A DNA stretch of 64,000 bases from Cryptomeria japonica (lineage: Eukaryota; Streptophyta; Pinopsida; Cupressales; Cupressaceae), in assembly GCF_030272615.1 (NCBI RefSeq), contig NC_081415.1, positions 268,015,425 through 268,079,424 of the forward strand, written 5' to 3'. This document shows positions 45,440 to 57,281 of this stretch, one piece after another. Position 1 is the stretch's first letter. Each line of letters starts with the position of its first letter. Both the position numbers and the translations under genes were made by a program. The notes beneath the pieces were generated by a model that did no database searches, was not told where the DNA came from, and was given only the letters and a program-made list of their open reading frames with translations.

Positions 45440-46760
45440 CGAAACCCAACTCAAGAGTGGGGAGACCCACTATGAAGCATAGGGGTTTGGGGGAGGGGTG
45501 AGGACTTCCCCTTCCACTTGTGACAAACTACAGTCCCGACGATACTACTATTAGGACCAACAAAAGAAGAATCAAGTGGGGGGGTTTTCGTCCACAACAA
45601 GAGTAGACTGTTGTAGAACAAAATCCAGAGCAGAATCAACTGTTGCAAGGCGATGTTGCAGAACATGAGCAACAAGAGTAGGAGCCTCATGAACAGAGGA
45701 GGATATAATAGTATTCGTAGGGGTAACAACAACAGTAGTAGGGTTATCAACAACAACTTCAACAACGGTAAGAGGCAAAACATCACCCTCTTGAGAGGAG
45801 TCATCAAAGTTTGCAACATTGACAGTCAAGTGATCAACAATAGTGTCCTTCCACCAAATAGCAACATCTTTGTGGCGAGAGAACAATCTGAAGCTAAGTG
45901 ACCTGTTGAGAAGTAGTGTCGAAAGCGAAAAGGGAGGCCCTCATAATTGAACGATTGAGTCCATGGCCTATCTCCCACCATAAGAACCACATCCCTAGGG
46001 AGAGGTGAGGAGATGTCAATATCAATTAGAATGCAGGCGAAAGCCGAATGACCCATGGAAGACATGGAATCATCAACCTTAACAAATCAGCCAATAGAGG
46101 TACCAATGGCCTCGTAACAAGAGTGCTCCCAAAAGTGAAGCGAATGATTAGGAAGGTGAACCTAAACCAGACACACATTAAGCGGCTCAATAAGGGGGTT
46201 GAAGGAGGTTGTCCAGGGTTTGATGGAGAGAGAGTGAACACCCCAAGTCCACAACTTGCCCAATGTCAAATCGTGATCATGATCCAAAGCAAAGGAAACA
46301 ATGAAAAACCCCTTATCACAAGGGAAAAGCTCAATGCTACGAGAAACTAAGGGCTTCTAGGAATCGCTCACCCAACAATGGAGGTCTGGGAGAGAAGGCC
46401 AAAACCCAGTAAATATGCAAACCAACGTACAATGCTCATAGAAATCCACATTTTCCACAACCTCTTGGCCACATACCACCACAAGGGAGGTCTTGGCACA
46501 AGGGAGAGGGCGAGTCCTCTTGGGGGGATGAGCAACAAATTTTGCCACGCGAATAAAGCTACACCCACCAACAAAGAGCGGGGGTGGGGGCGGGGGGGTG
46601 GGAGCGTCTAGGAGGGACCAAGGCACCCACAACACCAAAAGCCACACCATCCACACCTGCAGTGTCAACACCAACAATAGAATGACCCACAACATCAACA
46701 CTGACGACATCACCAACAATGGAACCCATGGGAGGGGGAGATCGATCCATCTGTGGTAGA
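45440..46760 (-). pseudogene. LINE ORF1-type fragment (DUF4283-like plus zinc knuckle)
   Basis: Reading leftward from about 46500 in shifting frames: 'FYEHCTLVCIFTGFWPSLPDLHCWVSDS', a 'W..KP...IELFPCDKGFF' segment, then VWVRLPNLPLHFWE. 'MGHSAFACILIDIDISSPLPRDVVLMVGDRPWTQSFNYEGLPFRFRHYFSTGHLASDC' follows. This layout (DUF4283 followed by a CCHC-like knuckle) is typical of ORF1 of plant L1-type LINEs and related proteins. Several frameshifts are present; no endonuclease or RT was found. It is clearly related to the + strand copy at 50.4 kb. Confidence 0.75.
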
Positions 46761-49700
46761 AGGAACGAATGTGGATGCACCCCTATTCAAAGTGGCAAGA
46801 GTAGGAGAGCTCTTGTAGAAATATTCGTATGATGCGTTCTTGTTCGGGATGATATATGTTGATGTATTGTTCTAATAATATTTTTATGATGCTCTTTTTT
46901 TTTTGCTTTCAAATGAATGTCTTTAAATACAACATAGCATACGATCAATGTCAATGTATGTTAGGGTGGTTCACAATGACTAGTGAAGAAGTTAAAAAGG
47001 TGTGAATTTCAAAAGTTTGAGGTTTAGATCCATGATTGTAGAAATAATTTAGATCAAAATTGCCCCATGCCTTTAATATGGGATGGTGAATGAGGATCTA
47101 GGGATTGAGACCAATATTTGGAGATGGATAATGAAAGACACTAATAAAAGCAAACCCAAAATATTGAAGAGAAGGGACTTGGGTATGCAATTTTCATCAT
47201 TATTTTTGCCCTCACTTTGACAAGCATACAAATTAATATGAGAATGAATGCCAAAATAACACAAGAATTCAACATATAAAATAAATATTTTTCAAACATA
47301 CAAGGGATAAGAACACGCTAGACTACAATATGGATGTGGTTGATCATTTTGAATTCTTTGTGTAATAAGTGCCCTACTAGAAAATTGTAGAATTTAAAAA
47401 ATCATGCAATGAGCAACATCTATCACATATTTAAAATAGGTACTAAGTACAATTTGTTTGAAATAACTATCATAAAAGAATAATAAGATTAAAGGTAAAA
47501 ATAAGAGATTACCTTTATTTTGAAAGTTGTTAAGCTTTTACTCACTAGAAAAGTGGTAGGATTTTGAATATGAAAAAATTATTTTAGTAAAGCCCTTCAA
47601 CATGGGAATAACAATAAGCATGCCAATGCAAAACTCAACTCACAAAAGGAATATTAGTGACATTTCTGCTATGCCCCCTTCAATTGGTTACATATCAATG
47701 CAAAACACAATTCACAAAATGAACTTTACTGATATTTATTCCTAGTCCAATTGATTGCATATAAAGAACACATCAAATTGATGTGTGTGTGTGTCTCTCT
47801 ATATATGGTACATGTAGTAAAAGAAAATCAAGATGCTCCCAAATGTATCCTCAATTAAGGCAAATAATGGTAGTTATAAACACTAGTAATGCTTATATGG
47901 ACATGATAAAAGCATAATAAAATAAAATTGTGATTAGGACCATAAACATGCAATCATGAAAAAGATAGTTTTCTTTATTTTAGTGCATAGGCAAAGATAA
48001 ACAATTGAGCTAAAATCATGAGATTAGTCATGATAAGCATGCCATCTAAATAACACAAGAGTTAGACTTAATAATCCTATATTATAGGAAGCATAGGAGC
48101 ACTCATAAATCATGTAACATAGAAATGCATAAGGTAGTGAAGAACATGTACAAATACAAGTGGTAAAACATGGAACATGTGAGGATATAGTAGTCAAATA
48201 AATTATAAAAATCAACAAAACATATTAGGAAAGCATATGAGATGAACATGGAAAAAGTAAGGTGCTTCCAACTGGGAGAAAACAACATGATGTGAAATGA
48301 GAATAAGAGAAGAAAGTACAAGGAAATACATAAAATAAAAAACAAATGCTAATGTAAGTAGACAAATGAAGTATAGAAATGTTAAAAGGCCTCAAACAAC
48401 AAAAATTGTGAGATCTGCATCCAAGAGACCATCCTCATCTCAAGAAGTAATATCCTAAATTTTATGGTTGTCATTTTGATAAGTAGCATTGATATTAGTG
48501 GATAGATTAGTAGTATGAGTAACCAATTAGTAGTATGAGTAACCACATAAGTATACTTCTTTACCAAGGTTCTTGATTTTTCCGGAGGTGGATCAATAGA
48601 GAGGTTTTGCATTTTCTTAACCATATCATCATTCTTAAGGACTCGTGAAGAAGAGGCGCCTCTAGAATGAAATGTGTATTCTTGAAACATTTTGGCTTCT
48701 TATTCTTCTCTTGTTTTGTTCACTAATGATTATTTGAAGGCAAACTGACAAGAATTTCAAGAAAAATAATGCAACTTGAGGTTCTTTAGGCCCATCTTCA
48801 CAAGCTCTAAGATGAGAAGATGTAAAAAGCTTGCTCATATTTTCCCTTTGTTGTTCTTTCTTGTGAATGTTATACAAGTCATGCATAAAGGAACACAAAT
48901 AAATTTATCAAGTTAGCTAGTAGTTTATTGTGAGCTTTATCAAATCTAACTACTTCACCTTCATGCACAAATTTGACACACTGATGTAAAATTTTAGGAA
49001 TTATTGTGCATTTATCTATCCATGGTCTACTAAGAAACATACCAAGTTTATTGAAAGATGGTATAAGATGATAGAACATTTTTAAGCTCCTTAGGTCCAC
49101 CTATTGACTATGAAAATGATAGTATGGTGGTCTTGATAAAAAAATTGATTAGTCAACTTTAAATATGGGGCATTTTGTCTAGTGAGATTCTTGCGACTTT
49201 AAGAAGGGACATTACAAATTGTTTGGAGTAGTTTGACTTCTTACTATTTTGAGCTAGTCACTTTGTTGTGTATAGAGGTGGCTGCCCACTTTGGTTTGCA
49301 AGGATTCTATTGCAATGTTGAAGGTTTTCTTCTTAGGTTTTGCTTTATTGCTATTTGTCTCTTGCTATTGTCATTATTTTTCTAAATGTAAAAGGGTATT
49401 GGTCCCTTTCAAACACCCACCTATAGTCATATTAAAGAAAATTCAATTATCTCTTTGAAGAGAACATTAGTATGTGCCTAAGATTGTTGGTTAATAGATG
49501 ATGGAATTAAAACACTAATGCATATGTTAATCTAATAAGCTAGAGAAATAAGAAATTGAGTATGTGAAGTATATCTGGAAATGTAGTGCATAGGTGTATG
49601 TGTCTCTTCTTGTCACCCATATTGTATTTTGGATTTTGATACTATATTATACTCATTGATGATGCTATTTTTGTATTGTCGTCAAGATTTATGGATTGTA

Positions 49701-50430
49701 TGTTTGGATTCATGTATGTGGATATGCATATACTTGCCTCACTCTTATTTTAATGTTATATTGTACTTTCCAATGAGGTTCACATGGATTTCCATTGATG
49801 TGTATGGATTTGCATATGGGTTTATATGTGTGAATTTTATAAATTGGATTGAACAATATTTCAATCCCATTATTTCATGATGATATTTGATTTTACTTTT
49901 TCTTAGCGAGTTCAAAATTATGTTTATTGCTTTGGATCTTTTATTTGAATCAACTAGTGTTAAATGATTTGAAATAGATGTAGATTTCATATTCTTTTGT
50001 TAGTTGATATTTGTATTCTACTTCGTCTATTGTTGAATTAGATAGTATGCTTGATGTTTCTTTGAGTGTATAGGCACACGTTACCCTTGATGGTGATTAA
50101 TAGAGGTAATCAACTTGGATAGAAGTGCTATGTGTTGTATTTCTCATGTGCCTTATGTGGCATTGTGAGCCTAAATTCAAATCGACTGGTTATGGATTCT
50201 TGAGTTGTGTGTACACTTGTAAATGTGTTTGCATGATACCTAATTCCTATATATATTTTTTTTCATGATTTTCCTAATTTTTGTAACGATTTATTTAATT
50301 TTTTTAATAAACTATTTTGTTACAAAATAAATATATGCTAGTGATGAAATAAAACACAATGTCAAGTGTTTTATGAACATTGTATGTTTCAATGAACCTA
50401 TGCTTCAGTTAGAAAGTCATTAATTATTTT
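46761..50430. other. AT-rich intergenic sequence, no recognised gene
   Basis: Chance open frames only. A - strand frame at 48382-48690 (SSRVLKNDDMVKKMQNLSID...) looks protein-like but could not be assigned. 'gggacattaca' at 49206-49216 resembles the LTR end seen at 2101. A TG/TC/TA microsatellite lies near 47780-47808. Confidence 0.35.
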
Positions 50431-51425
50431 TACAAAAAAGTGAATGTTTTCCCTTGTCTCAATATTGTATTATTCGGTTTGGGTTCGCCTTCCGAATCTC
50501 CCCCTCCATTTTTGGGAGCTTTCTTGCTATGAGGCCATTGGTAACTCTATTGGCCACTTCTTGAAGGTTGATGATGTCACGCCCTCAATGGGCCACTCCA
50601 CCTTTGCTCGAATCTTAGTTGACATTGACATCTCTTCACCTCTTCTAGGAGATGTAGTTCTTATTATAGGGGACAAGCCTTGGAAACAACTGTTTGATTT
50701 TGAGGGCCTCCCCTTTCGCTACCGAAAATGCTTCTCCACAGGTAATCTCACTTCAGATTTCTCTACTTCGTGTCATAAGGGTGTTGCTACTTGGTGGAAA
50801 GATGCTACAGTTGACCACTTGATAATCTATGCTTCTGATTCTGGCTCGGCTGATGATGAGCTCCCCTCTTAGGATGATGTGCCTCTTACTGTTGATGTTG
50901 TAGTTTCCACTCCCGTCCCTTAGGTTCCGTAGCCTCGTTCTACTCTTGCTCCTGATGATGTCCCTCTACAATATCTTGGCACTACTCTGCTGCAATTTGC
51001 GATAGTCCTCCAATACAATAGCCTAGCGCTGCTCTGCTGGAATTTGCGGCAGTCCTCCAACAAAACTCTATTGCTTTTGAATGTAACTTTGTGGGGTCCT
51101 CCCTACTTGATCTCTCTATTGATGGTCCTAATGATAGTATTGCCTGGACTGTGGTTTGTCGCAAGTGGAAGGGGAAGTCCTCCCCCCTCCCCCAAACCCC
51201 TTCTTGCCAAGGCTTGGGTGTCTCTTCCCCTTCTTGAGTGGGGTTTGGGTTGTTTCTAGGTTGATGGGCTTTTGTTTGCCTATCTGACCTTTTTGTTTGG
51301 GGCTTGCTCCCATGTTTGGTGTTTTTGGGTCTATGTTGTTTATGTGTCATTGATAGTCTTTGACTATGTAAGGGTCAATGCCCTGGTTAAGGATGCTTTT
51401 CTAATAAAAAACTTTGTATTATTTA
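50430..51425 (+). pseudogene. LINE ORF1-type fragment, + strand copy
   Basis: An open frame at 50444-50872 reads YSVWVRLPNLPLHFWELSCYEAIGNSIG..., then RILVDIDISSPLLGDVVLIIGDKPWKQ and FDFEGLPFRYRKCFSTGNLTSDF, with CHKGVATWWKDATVDHL downstream. It is the same family as 45440-46760, in the opposite orientation. The knuckle is damaged (the final Cys is lost). The tail to about 51420 includes 'gactatgtaagggtcaatgccc', matching the other copy near 45290-45320. Confidence 0.75.
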
Positions 51426-51889
51426 ATTGGATTAAACATATGATATTACAAGGTTGCAATTTTTTTTATTAAGGTAAACACTTTTGACCAAAGCTATGAA
51501 TCATATTCACATGAAGATCTAAGACCCAATTATAAGTCAATCAAAATGGCGAATAAAACTTGTCTCACAAAAAGAGAGAAACAAAACTAGTAATGGGGAC
51601 CAAAAGGCCCTAGTGAACCTAATAGTTGTAAAATCAACACAAGAACAACCAACACATTCAAGGAGGCTTGAAGCCAAACATAACTGAGGAGCTTTGGATA
51701 GGATTTTGACCCAAATTGTTCATTTTAAGTTTCTTGAAAAAGTCAATCTTATTTGAAGGCTCAACAAAATCCACAACAACAAGGTCCAATACCAAACCTA
51801 AACTCTAAGCATGAATTGGTGGATACACAAAATCATGCTTGTCCATTAGGCAGGTTTCCTTGGATTTTTCGTTAGGGTTCACACCCAAG

Positions 51890-52480
51890 AATCATTTTGG
51901 ACTTAGTATAGATCTTATCTTTAAAATATTGACATGAGTGGGAAAAATGCTCAACTCTATGACAATGAGAGCAAAATAGTGAGGAAGACTTAGAGGATAA
52001 TTTTCTTTGAAATGACTAAGATTAATAGAATTTAGAAAAACCTTTTTAATTTCAACACACACACAAGATCTAACCAACCATTACATTTTTTAGTGACTCT
52101 ATCAATTGGTAAAAAGGAAACAAGAGTATTAGCAATACCTATAAAGATCTCTTCATCCCAATATTCTAAAGGGAGTGCTAGGAGCCTCACCCAAATAGGG
52201 ATGCAATTAATTTTTTCCTTGAATGAAAGGAATCCAATAGCCCATCTTCTCAAAATGGCAATTTACCCAAAAACCAAGGCCCACCAATTAATGCAAGTTG
52301 TTCTCTTTAAATGGATTGGAATGAGAAGAGAGAGAGGCCATTTTACATTGCAGCCACCTAAATCTATCCAGCAACACCCTATTTTTTTAGGTCTAGTAAC
52401 AAACAACACCAATATTTGGGTAGGGGCTAGAGAACCTCCTAATGAGATAATTCTCCAAGGAAGCAACAACTTTATCAACC
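51890..52480 (-). pseudogene. Second-family LINE ORF1-type fragment
   Basis: The - strand frame at 52032-52253 gives 'FLSFKEKINCIPIWVRLLALPLEYWDEEIFIGIANTLVSFLPID', a DUF4283-like segment. A further frame contains CSHCHRVEHFSHSC (CX2CX4HX4C knuckle) near 51930-51975. It is more diverged from the other two fragments than they are from each other. Confidence 0.65.
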
Positions 52481-52739
52481 AAGGCATCAAGAATCCTTAA
52501 GCAAGAGTCTACAATAGACCCAACATCACTAGGCATAACATTCACAAATGGCTTGGAAAAACTGATTTTATCAGGTTAAGGAGAAGCCTCAGACAATAGA
52601 TCAAAACATATCATGTCAACAACAACATGAAACAATTGTAAATTAGGATGGGAACAAGGGTTAACCCATCCAAATTCATCTCCACATAAGAAAAATCCAT
52701 GCCCTCATGTGGAGTGGCCTCACATAGCAACCCAGCTAT

Positions 52740-53540
52740 ACAATAGGCCCCTGGCACTCACAACCTCCACCCCTTCGTAGGCCCAACTCAAAACCCTACA
52801 AAGAGCTCCCACTAACCACAAATGTTTGAATAATAGTATTATCTTACAATGTGGCCTCCAACAATATCTCAAGAAGGAGCTCATCATAATATGTGCCCCA
52901 ACACTCATCTAAGATGTTGACACCTCCATACTCTTGATCATCCTCATATGCGTTTCTTTTGTATCGCTTATGGAAGATTCAAACCTTGGTCTCTCACTCT
53001 CTCTCTTTGTCCCACTCCTACTTGTCATTTTTAATTTTGAAAGGTTGTACACATTATTTAATCAAGTGCCATGTATTGTGGTATGACTATGCGGCTCCTA
53101 GAATGCACCAAATATGTATTTATAATGTATAAAAGATAATAATGTCTTGGTAGATTCTAGGAGTTGGGTAGTTGTTTCCTTCTAGGAGCCGCATAGCCAT
53201 ACCCCACTACATGGAACTTGTTTAAAAATCTTTTACAACCTTTTAAAATTAAAAAATAGCAAGTAGGAGTGGGACAAAGAGAGGGATAGAGAGAGGGAGT
53301 GAGAGACCAAGTTTTGAATCCTCCAAAGCGGGATTGAAGACAACACATAGGAGGATGATGATGATTATGGAGGTAGTGACATCTCAGAGGAGTGTTGGGG
53401 TGCATATTATGAGGAGCTCCTTCTTGACATCCTACTAAACGCCACATTGTAGGATAATCCCGTTGTTCAAACATTTTTGGTTAGTGGGGGATCTTTGTAG
53501 GGTTTTGAGTTGGGCCTATGAAGGGGTTTTCTCTCCTAGA
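52740..53540. repeat. Long foldback inverted repeat, arms ~360 bp
   Basis: 52740-53094 is inversely repeated at about 53178-53540 with roughly 80% identity by eye. Matching blocks include CTAGGAGCCGCATAG/CTATGCGGCTCCTAG at the inner ends, 'caagtaggagtgggacaaag', 'ttgggg.g/catattatga' and 'gggttttgagttgggcct' at the outer ends. The spacer is about 85 bp. It could be a foldback element or a head-to-head duplication; a transcript would form a long imperfect hairpin. Confidence 0.85.
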
Positions 53541-54797
53541 TATCATTTTCTTAGGATAGATTTCTTAATTGTTGTTGATTGGAAGACTGACTCTATGAAC
53601 TCATTAATAGCTAACACAAATTCTTTGTCCATCAAACGTATAGATTAGCAATCTTAGATATAAGAATCTTTAAGATTTTTCTTATTATTTGTACCTCAAT
53701 TTACAATCCCAATGCAATCCTACATCTACAACATATAACTTTATGCTTGATCAAATATAAACATCCTTAGCTTCAACATATTGTTCCAGCTTTCCAAAAT
53801 GCACTATACTAAGTTTCCTACCTTTATTTGTAATGACAATCATATCAATATAATCAATTATAGAATATTGACATCGATGACAACATCAAACAATATTTTC
53901 ATCAATATGTCTTAATGATAATATTTCCAACATAATTTATCACAAAATGGGCTTTGCTCCCCTTCATTTATTGGTCTTCTTTTTGAATTTTATGCGAATG
54001 GGTCGCGGCTAAACTGGCTCGAAAACTGCACTGTCGTACCATGAAAATTCAATAACATGAAGTTAGTCATGCATTATAGACCGTTGATTGTGCAAGCTAC
54101 GACTGCAATTTTTCAAAGGAGTCAATAACATGAATTTTATAGTGTGGTTGTGGAGCCAATTTAGCTGCATCCATACAAATGCACTAATATGATATCAAGA
54201 TATTCTCCAAACAATCTAAAATGAACTAGCATAATCCCTCCAATTTGTTACTAATATGTATTTTTGCCTATAAAGGAATGTTTCGAATTAAACAACTTCT
54301 CCATACTGGTAATGGTTGCTCGCTTCTTGGTGTGTAGGGAATGCAACATTAAGTGATGCCATTAATAAACGTATGTTATCTTTACCCAATATGGCTTTTG
54401 AAGACTGATAGATACTACCTGTTGGGTCTCAAATCAACAGATTGGATGGGTTCTAAGGCAATGCCAACTCCTATGATCAAACCCTCCAATTGACTTGGCC
54501 AACTTATAGAGTGAACCTATTAGTTACTAACTCTCTCTCTTTAGGCTCTGCAGGACCTAGGCGGGTATACCTATTCACTGAATGTCTCCAATAAACAGTG
54601 CTTTTTATAGCAGATATGTTATCCTATTCTGATATCTCCTGATCTTGAAATGGCATGAATTCCTTGAATGGAGATATTGCAGACGAGTTCAAGGTTGTTA
54701 TTTCGCTTTGTGTTTCTTAATTACTCCTGCAGCTATCAAAATAACTAATTGTGAAAATAAACGATGAGTATGACTTGAGATTTAAGCCAGTGCCTTC
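53541..54797. other. Intergenic sequence, nothing recognised
   Basis: No coding, RNA or transposon signal could be supported on either strand. Confidence 0.4.
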
Positions 54798-54803
54798 TTT
54801 ATT
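54798..54803 (-). terminator. Possible poly(A) signal AATAAA downstream of the long frames
   Basis: AATAAA on the - strand, about 520 bp after the stop of the 653-codon frame. A TATATATATGAG near 55265 on the same strand lies between them and leaves open an LTR-type interpretation. Confidence 0.35.
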
Positions 54804-55319
54804 GCATGGGTTACAGAGTCATTACAATTTTCTTCAGGGCTTATAGTGCGAATCTGTGAGACAGTTTTTTAACTCATCCCTTATGAACCTGTCAGTTACT
54901 ATTTCTTTCAAAACCAAATGAATGCTTACATTATGTGCTAATTGAGTGAATTTAACCCTACCCTTAAGGGACCAGTCAATTAAGCTTTGCAGGGAACAAT
55001 TACAATCCGCAAGCAAAACTTCTGTTACAACATTATAACATAAAGCATAGATTTGATCTTAAGAATATGAATAACCCTATCTTTATCAGATAATATCACA
55101 GACGATTGCCAAAAGAAAATGAAATAATCCACAACGCATATGCAGGGAAACAATTGATCAAGATTTGTATTCCATTGAAGTTCATACACGAAGACTTACA
55201 GGCTGTTGTTCTTTCGCTCATAATCCTAATCTAATCCTATATCCTCTACATTACAAAAACATTCTCATATATATATGAGGACGCAAGCTTTTCATGAAGA
55301 GACACGTCTTTTCAAAATA

Positions 55320-57281
55320 TTAGTCGTCAACTCGAGTGTTTCTAGACTTAAGCAAAAAGAGATTCAAAAGTCCCAAATGATGAATGTAATCATCGTTTTT
55401 GAATGTTTTGATTCGAAGCGTTTGCTTTTTTAATTCATCCCCTAGCGTCAGGTACTTGAATATCATCTGGTTGACGGTAGGGGCCATATCCTTACTCCGA
55501 TCAATTTCTGACAAGGCCCAATCCTTGACGCTGACAAGCTCCTTTCGCAAATCCTCCAAGGTTATTACCTCTCCTTCCTTGTAGACAGAAGGCATTCCAA
55601 CGGGTCTTTCATCATCTAGTTCTTTTAGATCTCTTCTCAGCATATCTTCGAATTTGACATGACTATCCATATACGCGTTACCCTCAGCCTTTTCTTCTGG
55701 CGTCATGGAATCGTCATTGCTTAGCACCCCCTGCAATCGTGCTCTTAACCGCTCATGCTCTGTTAGCGCTTTCATGGTTCCATTGTAAACTATCCAATAT
55801 GGTTCGACCTGTAAGAGCATGGTGTTAAACCGATGTCCTATGATGTCATTGACTAATTTGTCCATTTTTTGCTGGATATTGTCTGCGCGTTTATTGGCCT
55901 TCTCCGCCTGATATTTCCAGTACAGGGCATCAGAGACGTCATCCAAGCTGCGTCCTGCAGGGTATGAGGTGTATTCGCTGATAGGAGTACCCGTTTCTAA
56001 TTGCAATACCTTTGCTTGCAGCTTCTGGTTTTCCTCCTTGGATTTTTCATATAATCCCTTGTATGTAATGTTTTCTCTGACCAGAAACTCTGTCTGGTCC
56101 AAGTTCAATCTTGCAACATCCAGATTGAGCTTCGCAGTGACCCTAGGATCGGTCTTTCCAACCTGATGAACCATGAGGTGCCCAAAGGTTTCTTCTATAT
56201 CCACAATGATTGGCCTCTTCCCTTTTGGATATAGTGCCCACTGTAGGAGAGCCTTCTTGTCTGGATCATATCCAGAGCCTAGGAACAGTTTATCTACCTC
56301 CTGAGGCAATACCTGCTGATTCAAATCTTGCTTCTTCAAAAAACCATCAAATAAGAGTGCTGAATTGATATCCCAACCAGAGAAGATGATCACACCGGCC
56401 TCTTTTAATAGTTTCCTCCCCTTTTCAGGAGTCATATCTTTCATGAGGACATCAATTTCATCCTGTAATCTCTTCATCTGTTCTTCCTCTGGTTTTCCAG
56501 CCATGCTTCGTTTGACATGAGCCCCTTTGTATTGATATAGAAATGAGAGGAATTCCCTAGAGGAGGCGAATCCATCATCAGCAATAAAGTCCTCATGCTC
56601 AGTCATTCTTATGTCAACAACATCTTTGATGTTGATTTCTCCTGTGTCCATGTTCATTTCTGTTTCGAAACCTGGAGGATAATCCTCTCGAGGAGAATCA
56701 GGTGGGATACTACTGGCGGTTGATTTTGGTGACATGTGAGCTAGGGGCTGACTGTCTCTTTCAGTATTAATGAAGCGAAGGAATTGTGAAGGAACTCTGT
56801 GCATAATTTCAGCTTCATGTTGAAGCAGTCTTTTAGCTACCTCCAGAGGATCTTGGAGATCTCCAATTAGGTCTCCATCTATCATTCCCCTTGCCCTTTT
56901 CCATTTGTAGGCCTCCCAGACTAACTCACTCTTTCCTTTCAAAACTTTGGCCTCCTCTCGCTCAAGGTTCTTAATTAGGTCGTCTGGCATTTTGGCCATA
57001 TGTATCCCAGCTTTGAGTTTCTGTGAGGCTCTGGCAGCTTTTATATATCCTTCGGGATCAAAACTCTCCCTAGGCTCACCCAGAGTCATGCCATAGTAAT
57101 TTAATTTATTCTGTAATAAATGATAACTCTTTGAACTTTTGACAATGAAATCAGAGAAAACTAATAGACCTGGAACAATAGATTGTTTACCAAAGTCAGT
57201 TAAATGTTTAGCACTGGCAATAGACAATTGCCTTATAATCTCCAAGCTAGCCACTCTGTCTGGCACCGTAATTGGGAGCAT
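55320..57281 (-). CDS. Unknown protein, C-terminal part (653 codons)
   Basis: An uninterrupted frame, exceptional in this window. I do not recognise the family. Residues about 1-190 are mixed helical (TDFGKQSIVPGLLVFSDFIVKSS...). A Pro/Ser-rich stretch (HMSPKSTASSIPPDSPREDYPPGFE) follows, then an acidic segment and a basic/hydrophilic region. A predicted coiled coil lies at about 400-500 (YEKSKEENQKLQAKVLQLE; YWKYQAEKANKRADNIQQKMDKL). The end is charged. No protease, RT, integrase, nuclease or zinc-knuckle motif is visible. The first Met lies inside the end of the upstream frame (49 bp overlap), so this is probably the downstream half of one protein after a frameshift rather than a separate gene. 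A 3' poly(A) signal is possible at 54798. Confidence 0.6.
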   Translation of the reverse strand: MLPITVPDRVASLEIIRQLSIASAKHLTDFGKQSIVPGLLVFSDFIVKSSKSYHLLQNKLNYYGMTLGEPRESFDPEGYIKAARASQKLKAGIHMAKMPDDLIKNLEREEAKVLKGKSELVWEAYKWKRARGMIDGDLIGDLQDPLEVAKRLLQHEAEIMHRVPSQFLRFINTERDSQPLAHMSPKSTASSIPPDSPREDYPPGFETEMNMDTGEINIKDVVDIRMTEHEDFIADDGFASSREFLSFLYQYKGAHVKRSMAGKPEEEQMKRLQDEIDVLMKDMTPEKGRKLLKEAGVIIFSGWDINSALLFDGFLKKQDLNQQVLPQEVDKLFLGSGYDPDKKALLQWALYPKGKRPIIVDIEETFGHLMVHQVGKTDPRVTAKLNLDVARLNLDQTEFLVRENITYKGLYEKSKEENQKLQAKVLQLETGTPISEYTSYPAGRSLDDVSDALYWKYQAEKANKRADNIQQKMDKLVNDIIGHRFNTMLLQVEPYWIVYNGTMKALTEHERLRARLQGVLSNDDSMTPEEKAEGNAYMDSHVKFEDMLRRDLKELDDERPVGMPSVYKEGEVITLEDLRKELVSVKDWALSEIDRSKDMAPTVNQMIFKYLTLGDELKKQTLRIKTFKNDDYIHHLGLLNLFLLKSRNTRVDD

